The notes: a model not told the origin generated them from the letters alone. A stretch of 64,000 bases of DNA from Verrucomicrobiaceae bacterium E54 (GCA_022548915.1 JAKZES010000022.1:1-64000); one strand, 5' to 3'; shown: positions 15,421-25,599, counted from the stretch's first letter. Program-made: numbers and translations.

Positions 15421-18400
15421 CTAGGGGCCGGTGTCGCTGGAAATCCGAATCCTTCCGAAGAGAGCTGGCGGGCTGCCGGGAGCGGCGTATTGCAGCGACT
15501 GCGGGCCGTCGGCCCCTAGAGGGCCGATGCTGCTGCGTTCGGTCCAATCGCCCCCGTCGAGCGACTCGCTGGTTTCAATCACGTAGCTGCGGCCGGTGCG
15601 GCCGTCGAAGTCGATTCGCAAGGTCGAGGGAGCCGGCGCGGAAACGGTCGTGCGGAAGAACGAGCTTGGATCGTTGGCGGCGGTGCCGGTGATGAGCTCC
15701 ATAAGGTCGCTGTCCGGATCGCCATCGAAGTTGTCATTCCCGCCCCGGCTGGCGGTGAGGTTGCCGAACTGGGAGATTTCCCAGTTGTCGTCCAGCAGGT
15801 CGCCGTCGGTGTCGGGGAAGGCACCGGTGGTGAGTTCGACGCTGGTCGCGGTGTAGACCAACTGCCAGTGTTCGCCGGACGGCGGGGCAGGCAGGCTGGT
15901 AGTGGTGAAACGCCCGCTGATCGAGGTAGCCTGGATCAGGGTGGGAGAGTTTGCGGTGCCGGGTAGCACTTTCAGATGTCCCTGGAGGGCGGCGGTCCCG
16001 TCCACGGTGATCGTGTTGTCGAGGTTCATCTCGAGAGTGGCTCCAGCCATCATCTCGAGCGAACGGGTCTGCATGCCGGAGGCGAGGGCCAGAGTGCCGC
16101 CCTGAATGCGGGTGGTGCCTCCCCAGGCGTTGGCACCGGCGAGTTTCACCCTGGCCGCACCACTCTTGGTCAGCGAACAGGGATTCGCGAAGACCGAGAT
16201 GTCGCCGCTGACGAGGTAGTCCAGCGGGCTTTCGCCGGTGATCTCGAAGTCGTTGTAGAGAATCAGATCGTTGGCGATCTCGAAGCTGTAGCTGGAACTT
16301 GAGGTGCTGGTGGCGTCAAGCCGCAGGCCCGGCGGGGTGCCGGTCTGGTCGTTGACAAACATCATCGGGTTCCCGGTCACGGTGGCGGTGCGGTCGGCGG
16401 TGCCGCCGAAGCTGCCTGCAAAGACGATCTCGTTGAGCATGAAACCCAACGCGGTCAGTCGGTCGAGGTCGTTGTTGGCGGTGTAGTCGGCATCGTTGCG
16501 TGGACGGAATTCGAGGGAGAGGTTCGGGTAGACGTCGTTGGTCACCATGGTCTTGTTGGAGGAGCCATCGGTCCAGGCGTTGGCGGTCGAGAAGTTCTGG
16601 TTGGTGGCGACGCTCTCGCGGAAACGGAAGTCGTCGAAGCGGTTGGAACTCGCATCCGTCCACCGCTCCTTGTCGAACTGCACCTCGTAGGCGACGAACT
16701 TTTCGAGCAGGTCCTGGCGGATCTCGGGATAGGTGGCGGAAAGGTCGTCGGGCTCGCCGGAGCCATTGGCATTGATGCGGTTCAGCCGGTTGCCCGATGA
16801 CGTGCCGCTGAGCTTCCATTCTCCTTCCAAAATGGCCCAGTCCGGTTTCCGGCGCCAGACGAGGCGTTCATGCGGTGGACTTGTGTTTTCACCGGTCAGG
16901 TAGGGCAGCAGGTTGACGCCGTCGGTCTGTTTCTCGACCGTGCCGCCGGCGGCCTCGACGAAGGTGGGATACATGTCGAGGGTGCTGATCGCATGAGCAT
17001 AGGTGCCGACGTGGTATTGTCCTGGATTTGCGGGGTCGGGAATGCGGACGATGAAGGGAACCCGATGCCCGCCCTCGTAGGGTGAGCCCTTGTCTCCGTG
17101 GAGAGGGAAGTTGCGGTGAGCTTCGTCCTTGTTGGTGGGGCCGCCGTTGTCGTTGGTAAAGACAACGATCGTGTTTCCGGCGATGGAGTCGGCGGTGTCG
17201 CCGTCGTTGTTCGGATCTTCGAGACGGTCGAGGATGTAGCCGATCGCGCGGTCCATGGCATGAACCAGGGCGGCCGAGTTCCTGTGGTTCGCGGTCCAGT
17301 CGGTAAAGCCCGAGAACAGGGCGAGGTCTTCGGCCTTGGACAAGTCGTAGGGACCGTGCGGCGTGGTGAAGGGGAGGTAAAGGAAGAAGGGCTGGCCGGT
17401 GTTGGCGTTTGCGTGGATGAATTCGCAGGCGGCATCGCCAAAGGCATCCGTCAGGTGGCGGCCGTGGGTGGGGTCTGGCGCGATGCCGTTGAAAGACGGC
17501 TCGTTGACCCAGTTGCTGCGCCAGTTGCCATCGTTGTCACGCAATCTCTTGTCGTCGCTGGACTCCGTGCCGAAGTACTGACGGGAGCCGCCCCACATGC
17601 CGTAAAAGTAGTCCACGCCGCGCTGTTTCGGTTGTTTGGTGAGATGGCGGCCAATGTGCCACTTGCCCACGACGCCGATCTCGTAGCCCAGTTCTCCGAG
17701 CCGTTCGAAGATGAGCTTCTCGTCGAGCGGCATCCCGTCGTTGGGGTCGTTGGCATTCGCCACGTTGCCCTCGTAGCCGAAGCGGTTCTGCATGCGTCCA
17801 CTGAGCAAGCCGGCGCGAGACGGGCTGCACACCGATGACGAAACGTAGGCCGCGCTACAGAGGATGCTCTGCTGGGCAAGCTGGTCGAGGTTCGGCGTGA
17901 GGAACTCGGTGGTCTGTCCGGTCAAGGGGTCCTGAAAGCCGAAGTCCTGGTAGCCGGCATCGTCCGCGAACAGAAAGATGATGTTCGGTTGGCTTGAGGA
18001 AGGCGGCGGGTCGGAGGCTGTGATCTGGACGTTGTCCAGGAAATAGACATCTTGTCCGTCGCCGCCCGCATTGCCCTCGATGGTGGCGAACAAGAGGATC
18101 ACATCTCCCCCGGTGTAGTTGAAGTCGAAGGATTGAAGGGTAAAGTCCGTGTTGTCGGGAAGAGTCGTTTGTTTCGATCCGAGAAGGGCCGGAGTCGCTG
18201 TACCGGCGTCCACAGTGGGCAGGGCGCTCACACCCGGCATGACGTTGATGGTGTAGCTGCCGCTTCCCCCTGAGGAGTCGGCCTCCCAAACGCTGGCATG
18301 GACGTAGTCTTCCGGTTCGGCAGAAGCGTTGGTGCTCAGGTAGTAGCTCAAGGTGTAGCTGCCGGGGGTGAGGATGGTGGAGTCCAACAGAATGGAGAAT

Positions 18401-18678
18401 CCGCGGGTTTCCCCGTCCGGGTTGTCGCTGGGTCGCAGCCGCATGACCCCGGCTGCGCCATCGCTTCCGGCGCTCGTTCGATGATCCACCCGGCCGCCGC
18501 CCCGGATGAACTTGGTGCCAGTGGCGGTTACATCCTCGGTGACCCCGGGGGAGATGCTGTCGGCGGCCCAGGTGGGCTCGCTGGCGAACTTTTCTTCCCA
18601 GACGACAGTGGCGGATGCCGAAGCGGCGCTGAAGACCAGCAAGAGTAGGGCCAGATGGGCGGTGTTTTGTGGATGCAC
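15421..18678 (-). CDS. Secreted sulfatase with N-terminal domain and C-terminal repeat region
   Basis: This 1085-residue secreted enzyme has a signal peptide (residues 1-23, HLALLLLVFSAASASA). Residues ~25-220 form a carbohydrate-binding-like beta domain. A type I (alkaline-phosphatase fold) sulfatase domain follows, with metal-binding FLFADDAGY (Asp239, Asp240) and the formylglycine motif SVCSPSRAG (Cys284). Cys284 must be converted to formylglycine by a maturase not in this window. Near residue 855 an autotransporter-associated-type repeat occurs (KSGAARVKLAGANAWGG), followed by DTDGDLLDDNW calcium-binding-like repeats. It probably removes sulfate esters from an algal or mucin-like polysaccharide. 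It is separated from the PEP-CTERM gene upstream by a hairpin. Confidence 0.9.
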   Translation of the reverse strand: MHPQNTAHLALLLLVFSAASASATVVWEEKFASEPTWAADSISPGVTEDVTATGTKFIRGGGRVDHRTSAGSDGAAGVMRLRPSDNPDGETRGFSILLDSTILTPGSYTLSYYLSTNASAEPEDYVHASVWEADSSGGSGSYTINVMPGVSALPTVDAGTATPALLGSKQTTLPDNTDFTLQSFDFNYTGGDVILLFATIEGNAGGDGQDVYFLDNVQITASDPPPSSSQPNIIFLFADDAGYQDFGFQDPLTGQTTEFLTPNLDQLAQQSILCSAAYVSSSVCSPSRAGLLSGRMQNRFGYEGNVANANDPNDGMPLDEKLIFERLGELGYEIGVVGKWHIGRHLTKQPKQRGVDYFYGMWGGSRQYFGTESSDDKRLRDNDGNWRSNWVNEPSFNGIAPDPTHGRHLTDAFGDAACEFIHANANTGQPFFLYLPFTTPHGPYDLSKAEDLALFSGFTDWTANHRNSAALVHAMDRAIGYILDRLEDPNNDGDTADSIAGNTIVVFTNDNGGPTNKDEAHRNFPLHGDKGSPYEGGHRVPFIVRIPDPANPGQYHVGTYAHAISTLDMYPTFVEAAGGTVEKQTDGVNLLPYLTGENTSPPHERLVWRRKPDWAILEGEWKLSGTSSGNRLNRINANGSGEPDDLSATYPEIRQDLLEKFVAYEVQFDKERWTDASSNRFDDFRFRESVATNQNFSTANAWTDGSSNKTMVTNDVYPNLSLEFRPRNDADYTANNDLDRLTALGFMLNEIVFAGSFGGTADRTATVTGNPMMFVNDQTGTPPGLRLDATSTSSSSYSFEIANDLILYNDFEITGESPLDYLVSGDISVFANPCSLTKSGAARVKLAGANAWGGTTRIQGGTLALASGMQTRSLEMMAGATLEMNLDNTITVDGTAALQGHLKVLPGTANSPTLIQATSISGRFTTTSLPAPPSGEHWQLVYTATSVELTTGAFPDTDGDLLDDNWEISQFGNLTASRGGNDNFDGDPDSDLMELITGTAANDPSSFFRTTVSAPAPSTLRIDFDGRTGRSYVIETSESLDGGDWTERSSIGPLGADGPQSLQYAAPGSPPALFGRIRISSDTGP

Positions 18679-18760
18679 GGTTGGTGGATCTTGATCTGTG
18701 AAGAGAAGTCCGCCCCTCGAGCGATTTCATCGAACGACGGCTGGATCGGTATCCATAACG

Positions 18761-18782
18761 GGCCGCCCTTCTGGGCGGCCCG
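18761..18782. terminator. GC hairpin between PEP-CTERM and sulfatase genes
   Basis: A perfect 9-bp stem (GGGCCGCCC-TTCT-GGGCGGCCC) lies 49 bp downstream of the PEP-CTERM gene and 83 bp upstream of the sulfatase start. No T-tract follows on the minus strand. It could be a weak terminator or processing site that lets some transcripts through. Confidence 0.5.
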
Positions 18783-18830
18783 GAAGTCATGTGATCCGAC
18801 TCGTGAGAGCCGGATTGGAAGCAAGTTCGC

Positions 18831-19532
18831 TCAGCGGCGTCGGCGCAGAAGTGCCAACATGCACAGGCCTCCCAGTAGAGCAGCGGCGGAGGGCTCGGGA
18901 ACCGCGGTGATCTCGATGGTGTAAGCGTTCAGGGCTGCGATTTCTCCAGCTCCGGATGTAATAGTGAAAAAGCTGGAAGTATCGAAAGTAGCATCGGTGG
19001 TGGTGGCAACAGTGCCAGCCTCGTGGGTAATATCTAATGTGCCAGTCACATTGCTGAGTTGGGCATATGTAAAACCAATGCTTAGATCCGACCCGTCGAT
19101 GCCGTCATATCCGATGATGCTGATTCCAGCAATTGTCGCTGTCAAAGTCTCACCGTCATCTATTCGGTTGCTATTACCTCCAGTGACGGAAACTTTGCCA
19201 CTGGTGGCTGATTCCTGAACAGCTGATCCTCCAGTCTGTGTGAATGCTACTTGGAATTGGATCACTCCAGTTCCCGCTCCTCCAAACTCCGTCGCACCGA
19301 GACTTGTCAAGTCCGCTCCGGTCAAAGTGTAGCCCAAGTTAGGAAGCTCGCCAGGAATCTCATTGGCGCTAGCGAATATCCCCGGAGTCGTTGTCCCGGT
19401 GAACGAATTTGGAGGTCCATTATTGGGATCGCCTGTCAATGGGGTGACATCGGTAACGGTTATCACCACGGCTGCCTGCAAACTGCCTGCGACCATGAGG
19501 GAGGATAGGATGATGGGTTGGATGAGTTTCAT
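18831..19532 (-). CDS. PEP-CTERM surface protein
   Basis: This 233-residue secreted protein starts at ATG 19532 (MKLIQPIILSSLMVAGS), giving a clean signal peptide cleaved after SLQA. A 200-residue beta-rich body follows. The C-terminus is a classic PEP-CTERM tag: TAVPEPSAAALLGG, a hydrophobic helix, and RRRR. In this family an exosortase (EpsH-type) cuts at the PEP motif and links the protein to surface polysaccharide; no exosortase is in the window. Its upstream region carries a conserved block (19592-19631) also found before the 28917-29945 gene. It is paralogous in layout to 25600-26298. Confidence 0.85.
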   Translation of the reverse strand: MKLIQPIILSSLMVAGSLQAAVVITVTDVTPLTGDPNNGPPNSFTGTTTPGIFASANEIPGELPNLGYTLTGADLTSLGATEFGGAGTGVIQFQVAFTQTGGSAVQESATSGKVSVTGGNSNRIDDGETLTATIAGISIIGYDGIDGSDLSIGFTYAQLSNVTGTLDITHEAGTVATTTDATFDTSSFFTITSGAGEIAALNAYTIEITAVPEPSAAALLGGLCMLALLRRRR

Positions 19533-19591
19533 GATCATTTGCATTGGGGGTGTGGTAGCCTTCTCTGTTGGCGGTAAGATGGCGGCTGCGA

Positions 19592-19631
19592 AGCCGGCTG
19601 TTCAACCCGCAATTGAAAAGTCGCTGTTACC
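19592..19631 (-). promoter_or_regulatory. Shared upstream block A (copy 1)
   Basis: On the plus strand it reads AGCCGGC-N2-TTCAA-N18-CTGTTACC. The same words with identical spacing occur at 30029-30068. Both lie 60-85 bp upstream of minus-strand genes for short secreted proteins. It is likely a promoter or activator site. Confidence 0.5.
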
Positions 19632-19729
19632 AAAATTTAGCCAGGATCTGAGTGGGAGTGGGCTTAGCTGTCCAGACGGCTCCTCAGGGCGCCGATTCCG
19701 GCAACGCTTGCCTGCCTTTCGCCGGTGAA

Positions 19730-22297
19730 TCATCTCAGCCCGGCCACTACGCGCAGGAAATGCCGTGGTGCGGACGGAAGGGGCCATGTGAGGGTCACCC
19801 GATCAAACCCTTCGGAGAAGCCATCTGGGGTTACCTCGATGGTGCCATCGGTGATCTCGCTCCAGGAGTCCGGGCTGAGGTCCGGTGAGGACTGGACCTG
19901 ATCTTCGAGACCGGCATCGGGATCGGAGCGCCGGGGGAAGGAAAAGCTGAGGGTGCCCCCTGCATGGGAGACCTGCAACGGGTGTCCGCGGTCCGCCGGG
20001 TCGGTCGGATGACCGCCCCACGCATATTCGCCCAGATTGGACAGCCGATCCCCATCCTCGTCGCCGTCGAGCCCCGTGCGCAGTTGGTGAAACTCCGCCC
20101 AGAGCGCATAGGGGGCACGGGAGGCGTCGGAGAGGAGGGTGAGCTGATCGAGTTGGGGCTGATTGTTGCCGTTGTCGCGGAAGCGCAGCGTGTTGACACC
20201 GGCGTTCAAAGCGACACCGGGTTGGGAGACCTCCTGCCATGCGTTGTTCCAGCTTCCGGTGTTCGGGCAGGGCAGTGCACTCCGAACCGCGACGCCGTTG
20301 ACGGAAACTTCGGCCGCCATGGCATCGACCGCGCCGGCCACGCGGAATGCCAGCGAGTAGGTTCCCGCCTCCGCGAGATCGACGGAGAAGGTGACCGCCC
20401 CGCCCTCGTCGAGATCGACATAGCCGCTTCCGCTCCAGCCCCCGCCGAGGTTGTTGATGAATCCAGCGGTGATCGCGGCATCCTCGGCCTGAACAACCAG
20501 AGGCGAGCCGCCCGCGCGGGGAGACTCCGCCGACACGATGTTGCTGGGGATGGACTGCTCCGGACTCGCGTAGGACGTTCGGTAATAGTAGAAATAGGGG
20601 ATGCCCTGGATCACGCTGGCATCGGTGTATCCGGCGGTGCTCAGATTGCTTGCCACCGGGGTGTAGGGACCGGCCGGACCGGTGGCCCGAAAGAGGGTGT
20701 AGCTGTCGGCGGCCGGGTCGGGGTCTTCCGGCCAGGACAGCTCGATCCCGCCTGCGGTGACCGTAGCGGAGAGTGACAGGGCGGTGCCGCTCATGGCCGT
20801 CAATTCGTTTCTTCGTGCGATCAGGTCGGCGAGCCGTTGCGGGTGGGTGGCGGCGAGGTTGGCGGACTCGGACGGATCGTTTTCGAGGTCGTAGAGTTCG
20901 CCGGTGCCCACGATTTTCCAGCGACCCTGGCGGAAGCCGAGCGAGGATCCGGTGTTGTTCGCCTGGATCAGGTGCTCGCGCCCCCGGGTGCCGGTCACGC
21001 CAAGGAGCGGCTCGAGGAGATTTTGGCTGTCCGGATAGGCGTTGGAGTCGGGGCGCACCTGCCCGGTCATGGCCGCGAAACTGGCGGCGAGGTCGAGCGA
21101 GCAGACGATTTCATCCGAGACCTGCCCGGCGGCGATCCGGCCGGGCCACCAGGTGATGAACGGGGTGCGTGTGCCTCCTTCGAAGACGCTGTATTTTCCG
21201 CCCCGGTGGATTCCTGCGGGTTGATGGCCGGTAGCCGTGTTCTTGGAAACGGAGTCGTCGTTGTATCCATCGTCGAGAACCGGGCCATTATCGCTGCAGA
21301 AAACGATGAGGGTATCGTCCTCGATGCCGAGCGCCTCGAGCTTGTCGAGGATCGCCCCGACGCTCCAATCGATCTGGGCAATGGCATCGCCCCGCCAGCC
21401 GAGTGCGGAAACACCCTGGAACCGCTCGTGGGGCAGCCGCGGCACATGGCAATCCTGGGAGGAGAAGAAGAGAAAGAATGGCCCGTTCCGGTTGGCCTCG
21501 ATCCAGGCCAGCGCCTTGTTCATGAAGTCATCCGTCATGTCCTCGTCGCGCCAGCGTGCCGCCTGGCCTCCGCTGAAGTATCCGATGCGGCCGACGCCGT
21601 TGTGCACGGAGTTGTTGTGCCCGTGGCTGGAAGTGTAGGTCAGTGCACTGGCGGGAACGCCGCTGTATGGATTGCTGTCGGGAATCTGGCTGCTGCTGAC
21701 CGTCAGTGGATCGGCCGGATCGAGGTTCGCGACGGCATGATTTTCGACATAGACGCTGGGCACGCGGTCATTGGTGTTCGGTAGCAGGAAGCAGTAGTCG
21801 AAGCCCAGTTCCAGGGGACCGGGACTGAGCACTCCGTTCCAGTCCGGGGCAGCCCCCGAACCGAGGCCGAGATGCCATTTTCCGACCACGGCCGTGGCGT
21901 ATCCCGCCGACTTGAAGATGTCCGCGATGGTCCTGCGTTCGGGATCAATGACCAGGGTGGAGTTGATGCCTCCGATCCCCGTGCCGCTGCTCCGCCACGC
22001 ATATCGCCCGGTCATGAAGGCGTAGCGGGTGGGGGTGCAGGTCGAGTTGGCGCTGTAGCCGCTGGTGAAGCGCAGCCCCTCAGAGGCAAGCCGGTCGATC
22101 TGAGGCGTCGCCAACACGGCCGGATCCGCTCCATAGGCACCGACATCGCCGTAGCCCAGGTCGTCGGCCATGATGACGATCACGTTGGGTCGCTCCTCTG
22201 CGGCGTTTCCGCCGTGGGCGCCGATGCCGACGAGAGCCGCCGTGGCGAGCATGCTCAGGGGGAGCGAACCTATCATCATTTTCGAGCGGGGCTTCAT
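19730..22297 (-). CDS. Secreted sulfatase with carbohydrate-binding domain
   Basis: This 855-residue protein starts at ATG 22297 (MKPRSKMMIGSLPLSML), with a signal peptide ending after GGNA. The type I sulfatase domain has VIMADDLGYGD (Asp45, Asp46) and the formylglycine motif STCTPTRYA (Cys87, Arg91). The arylsulfatase-type core runs to about residue 450. It is followed by a fibronectin-III-like segment (SYTLFRATGPAGPYTPVASNL), a CBM6-like domain (QAEDAAI...GGGWSGSGYVDLDEGG) and a verrucomicrobial C-terminal segment ending HFLRVVAGLR. It lies 56 bp downstream of a second sulfatase gene, so the two are probably one transcript. CBM6 suggests binding to polysaccharide. Confidence 0.9.
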   Translation of the reverse strand: MKPRSKMMIGSLPLSMLATAALVGIGAHGGNAAEERPNVIVIMADDLGYGDVGAYGADPAVLATPQIDRLASEGLRFTSGYSANSTCTPTRYAFMTGRYAWRSSGTGIGGINSTLVIDPERRTIADIFKSAGYATAVVGKWHLGLGSGAAPDWNGVLSPGPLELGFDYCFLLPNTNDRVPSVYVENHAVANLDPADPLTVSSSQIPDSNPYSGVPASALTYTSSHGHNNSVHNGVGRIGYFSGGQAARWRDEDMTDDFMNKALAWIEANRNGPFFLFFSSQDCHVPRLPHERFQGVSALGWRGDAIAQIDWSVGAILDKLEALGIEDDTLIVFCSDNGPVLDDGYNDDSVSKNTATGHQPAGIHRGGKYSVFEGGTRTPFITWWPGRIAAGQVSDEIVCSLDLAASFAAMTGQVRPDSNAYPDSQNLLEPLLGVTGTRGREHLIQANNTGSSLGFRQGRWKIVGTGELYDLENDPSESANLAATHPQRLADLIARRNELTAMSGTALSLSATVTAGGIELSWPEDPDPAADSYTLFRATGPAGPYTPVASNLSTAGYTDASVIQGIPYFYYYRTSYASPEQSIPSNIVSAESPRAGGSPLVVQAEDAAITAGFINNLGGGWSGSGYVDLDEGGAVTFSVDLAEAGTYSLAFRVAGAVDAMAAEVSVNGVAVRSALPCPNTGSWNNAWQEVSQPGVALNAGVNTLRFRDNGNNQPQLDQLTLLSDASRAPYALWAEFHQLRTGLDGDEDGDRLSNLGEYAWGGHPTDPADRGHPLQVSHAGGTLSFSFPRRSDPDAGLEDQVQSSPDLSPDSWSEITDGTIEVTPDGFSEGFDRVTLTWPLPSAPRHFLRVVAGLR

Positions 22298-22353
22298 GAG
22301 GGCGGTTTGGCGGAAGGGAAATGGCTGTGAGGCCAAGTGCCGCTAGAGCTCCC

Positions 22354-25300
22354 TCACTCCAGTTCGACCTGAATCTGGAAGAACCGGTGGCTCGGCCCAT
22401 CGGGAATGGGGAAGACGTTTTCCGGGGGAGTGGCTGAGAACGGGCCCGCAAAGGGGGCGAAGGGCGTCACGAGATCGCCGGACTCAAGGATGCGGTACAC
22501 TCTCCCCGGAGCGCTGGGCCAACGAATCTCAAGACTGCCCGATGCCGTCGATATGGATGCCGCGAAGAACGAACGGGGACTGGTCGGATTGGTACCGGCC
22601 AGGTATTCCTCCCAGGCCAGCATCCCGTCGCCATCGTGGTCGATCAGGTCGGCGGCTTCATGGTCACCGCCGTCGATCTCGTAAAACTCGAGCCACGAAT
22701 AAGGTGTGCCCTGGGCGGTGGTTGCGTCCGCAGTGAGGGTGACCGTGGTGCCGGTGTAAGTGATGTCAAAGAGAGTGCCGTCGGAGCCGGTGACGCGTTG
22801 TTCCGGATGGTTGTAGGTGCCTGTAAGGGATCCGGCGGTGAGGATGGTGAAGGAGTCACCGCGAGCCGGCGTGAAGCCGGGGTCGACGGTGACCGCCAGG
22901 CTACCGGCCAGGGTGGCGGAGCCAGCAATGAGAAGCTGGGAGTGATTCTCCGCCTCACTTCCGGCGAGGGTGAGTTCGAGGGTCGCCCCGGTTGACTCGC
23001 GGTAGTCGCCGGTGATTTGAAGGCTGCGGCTGCCGGAAACCGTGACCGGGTCGCCGTTGCGTAGCAGGGAGACATCGTCGATGGATGCGAACTCGCCACT
23101 GGACTCGGCGGTGGCTGATTCGATCCGCAGCCAAAGCGATTGTCCGACTGAACCGGCTGTGGCGGCGATTTCGGTGCTGGCCGAGTTGTAGCCGGTGGAG
23201 AAATCCTGCGTGGGTGTGACGGTGATGCTGCCGATGGTATGGTCGCCGCCGTCCTGATAGTAGAGCGTGGCGGTGATCGTGTCTGCGCCGAGATCCCAGT
23301 TCAAGGCACCCGCGTGTTGGAAGCTCAGCGTAAAGGCATCACCAGTCTGGATCGTGAGACCGGTATCGGTGGATGGAGAAACCGGCCCGTTGGATCCGTT
23401 GCCCACGATGCCACGGTAGCTGCCGGAGCTTGGATTGGTGGTGTTGCGGGCGTTGACCGACTGATCTCCGCCGAGGTTGGTCCAGCTGTCGGTGGCACTG
23501 AAGGCGGTGCCGCTGCCGCTTTCGAATCCGCCGTTGGTCAGCAGTTCGGTGCCGGAGCCGGGGATGGTGGTGCCGCTCGATTCGGTGACGGCCAGCGTGC
23601 CCGCACTGTGGAGCGAGGTGTCGAGCGTGCCCGCGCCTTCAAGCGTGCCGTCTTCCCGCAGGTCGATCCGCCGCTGAGATCGAACCATGCCGTTGTCGAG
23701 CGTGAGCTTCGAATGGGCGGAGAGGCGCAGTTCGTTGCGTGCGGTGAGCGTCCGGGAGCCGACTTCGAGAGTCTGGGTGGCGGTGGTCGATGCACCCCGG
23801 ACCTCCAGGCCCAGCACCTCGAGATCGGCATCCGCAGTGGCGGTGGCCGGCGTGGTACCGCTGTTCTCCATCCGCGCAATCCATGAAGCGTTCGGTGCGC
23901 CGCTGTCGGTCTGATAGACGGTGTTGTTGAGGGCGTTCCGGTATTCGTAATCGGACCAGTGGGCAGCGTCGGAGGTGACGTCTCCGTCATTGCCCGTCCA
24001 TTGGTGATAGGTGATGGCGGACCAGGCTGGCTCGGTGACGCGTTCGGCCAGGGCGATCGCGCTGAGTTCGGCGACGAGAGCCGTATTGCTGCCGGAGATA
24101 TCGTCTGATTCGTCGGGATCGGTCGCGAGGTTATAGAGCGCGTTTCCGGGGCCAACCAGCTTCATGTCCCCGCGGATGATGGAGTAATTGGGCTGCGCCT
24201 CATGGATCAGATATTCCCGCGTCCGCTGGTGGCCGCTGCCGGTGAGGGTCGGGGCGATCGAGACGCCGTCGATGCCCAACGGCGTTTCGACACCCACCAC
24301 ATCGCAGAGTGTGGGGAGCAGGTCGGTGACATCGATGGGCTGATCGCTGTTCGTGCCAGGTTGAAGTGATGAAGTGGTGTTGATCATCGCGGGCCAGCGG
24401 ATGACCATTGGCACGCGGATGCCGCCTTCGTAGATGCTGCCTTTGCTCCCGCGGAGACCGCCGTTGGCATTGATCTCCGAACGGGCGTTGTTGCTTGGCC
24501 CACCATTGTCCGACATAAAGATGACGATCGTGTTGTCAGCCACGGAGTCGCTGGTGTCTCCATCGTTGTTGGGGTCCTCCAGCGCGGCCAGGATGTTGCC
24601 CAGGTGGGCATCGATGCGCGTGACCATCGCCGCCCATTGCTTGGCCTCGCTGGACATGCCGGCAAAGGGTGCATTGCCCGAGTAGGCGGCGTCCCAATTC
24701 GGCAATTGGCTGATTTCGGCGTAGGGGGAATGGGGTACCTGAACGGCCAGCAGGCCGAAAAAGGGCTGGCCGGTGGAATGGTAGGTCTGCGCCTGCGCGC
24801 GGACGAAATCGAGGGCGGCAAAACAGTAGGCATCGTCGCAGTAGCTGGTAGCCGGGTAGCCGGGATCGCTTTGAAAGGCGGGTGTTTCGGGGTAGTTGGC
24901 GTTGTTGCCGTAGGCCGCGATCGAGTTGGGAACCAGTTCCAGTCCGCCGAGGGCCCCTGCGGTGGCGGGCGCTTTCCAAAGGGTCGGCTGGTAGAAGGTG
25001 TGGGCCCGGATGTGGTGGAGTTCGGCCAGAACGTCCTGGTAGCCGTGGGAGGTGGGTAGCGTCTGGAGGTTGAGGATCTGCGGATTGGATTGATCCTGCG
25101 AGGCGCCGTAGCCCCATTTGCCCCAGTAGCCGGTGGCGTATCCGGCCTCCGAGAGCACGTCGCCCATCAACCGGTCGTCGGCCCGCATCGCCTTGCGTGC
25201 GTTATCGGGGTCATTGCGGTCGGCGTAGGTGTGGCCCTGGTGAAAGCCGGACTGCTGCGAGGAGCGGGCCGGGGAGCAGACCGTGCAGCCGTAGGCCCGG

Positions 25301-25512
25301 GTGAAATTCACCCCCTGATCTGCCAGGCTATCTATGTTGGGGGTCAGGACATGAGGCAGGCCGTCAAGTTTACGCTGGGCCTGCCCGTTGGGCCCGATCG
25401 ATCCCCAGCCCATGTCATCGACGTAGAGGTAGAGAATGTTGGGTTTGGGAGCGCCTTGAGCCGCTGCCAACAGCAAGTTGAGCAGGATAAGGAACAAGGG
25501 AGATGTTTTCAT
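22354..25512 (-). CDS. Secreted sulfatase with long C-terminal beta region
   Basis: ATG 25512 (MKTSPLFLILLNLLLAAAQG) gives an ideal signal peptide and 1052 residues. The sulfatase domain shows YLYVDDMGWG (Asp32, Asp33) and TVCSPARSS (Cys79, the formylglycine site). Residues ~560-900 contain autotransporter-like and jellyroll beta segments. The end, HRFFQIQVELE, is a C-terminal form shared with the 45249-48830 sulfatase (RRFFVIELE). An intrinsic terminator ends 7 bp before ATG 25512, leaving no room for a ribosome binding site. An in-frame ATG at 25581 with AGG upstream would add 23 residues encoded through the hairpin, so the start is open. Confidence 0.88.
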   Translation of the reverse strand: MKTSPLFLILLNLLLAAAQGAPKPNILYLYVDDMGWGSIGPNGQAQRKLDGLPHVLTPNIDSLADQGVNFTRAYGCTVCSPARSSQQSGFHQGHTYADRNDPDNARKAMRADDRLMGDVLSEAGYATGYWGKWGYGASQDQSNPQILNLQTLPTSHGYQDVLAELHHIRAHTFYQPTLWKAPATAGALGGLELVPNSIAAYGNNANYPETPAFQSDPGYPATSYCDDAYCFAALDFVRAQAQTYHSTGQPFFGLLAVQVPHSPYAEISQLPNWDAAYSGNAPFAGMSSEAKQWAAMVTRIDAHLGNILAALEDPNNDGDTSDSVADNTIVIFMSDNGGPSNNARSEINANGGLRGSKGSIYEGGIRVPMVIRWPAMINTTSSLQPGTNSDQPIDVTDLLPTLCDVVGVETPLGIDGVSIAPTLTGSGHQRTREYLIHEAQPNYSIIRGDMKLVGPGNALYNLATDPDESDDISGSNTALVAELSAIALAERVTEPAWSAITYHQWTGNDGDVTSDAAHWSDYEYRNALNNTVYQTDSGAPNASWIARMENSGTTPATATADADLEVLGLEVRGASTTATQTLEVGSRTLTARNELRLSAHSKLTLDNGMVRSQRRIDLREDGTLEGAGTLDTSLHSAGTLAVTESSGTTIPGSGTELLTNGGFESGSGTAFSATDSWTNLGGDQSVNARNTTNPSSGSYRGIVGNGSNGPVSPSTDTGLTIQTGDAFTLSFQHAGALNWDLGADTITATLYYQDGGDHTIGSITVTPTQDFSTGYNSASTEIAATAGSVGQSLWLRIESATAESSGEFASIDDVSLLRNGDPVTVSGSRSLQITGDYRESTGATLELTLAGSEAENHSQLLIAGSATLAGSLAVTVDPGFTPARGDSFTILTAGSLTGTYNHPEQRVTGSDGTLFDITYTGTTVTLTADATTAQGTPYSWLEFYEIDGGDHEAADLIDHDGDGMLAWEEYLAGTNPTSPRSFFAASISTASGSLEIRWPSAPGRVYRILESGDLVTPFAPFAGPFSATPPENVFPIPDGPSHRFFQIQVELE

Positions 25513-25518
25513 ATGGCC

Positions 25519-25553
25519 GAAAAAACACCCGAGGGCAATTTGCCCCCGGGTGT
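25519..25553 (-). terminator. Intrinsic terminator overlapping the sulfatase leader
   Basis: A 13-bp stem with one mismatch (ACACCCGAGGGCA-ATT-TGCCCCCGGGTGT, 25525-25553 on the plus strand) is followed in the minus direction by six T residues. It is a canonical terminator for the PEP-CTERM gene upstream, yet it ends seven bases before the sulfatase ATG at 25512. No separate promoter is evident between the genes, which suggests readthrough or attenuation control of the sulfatase. Confidence 0.7.
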
Positions 25554-25599
25554 CTTGGATATCCCGTAAGAATGGGATCATATTGAAAAACCTGCCATC

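Noticed and set aside
15197-15424. 75-codon plus-strand frame upstream of the sulfatase end
   Set aside because: The frame lies mostly in MITE-related DNA, has no ribosome binding site and is Phe/Arg-rich.
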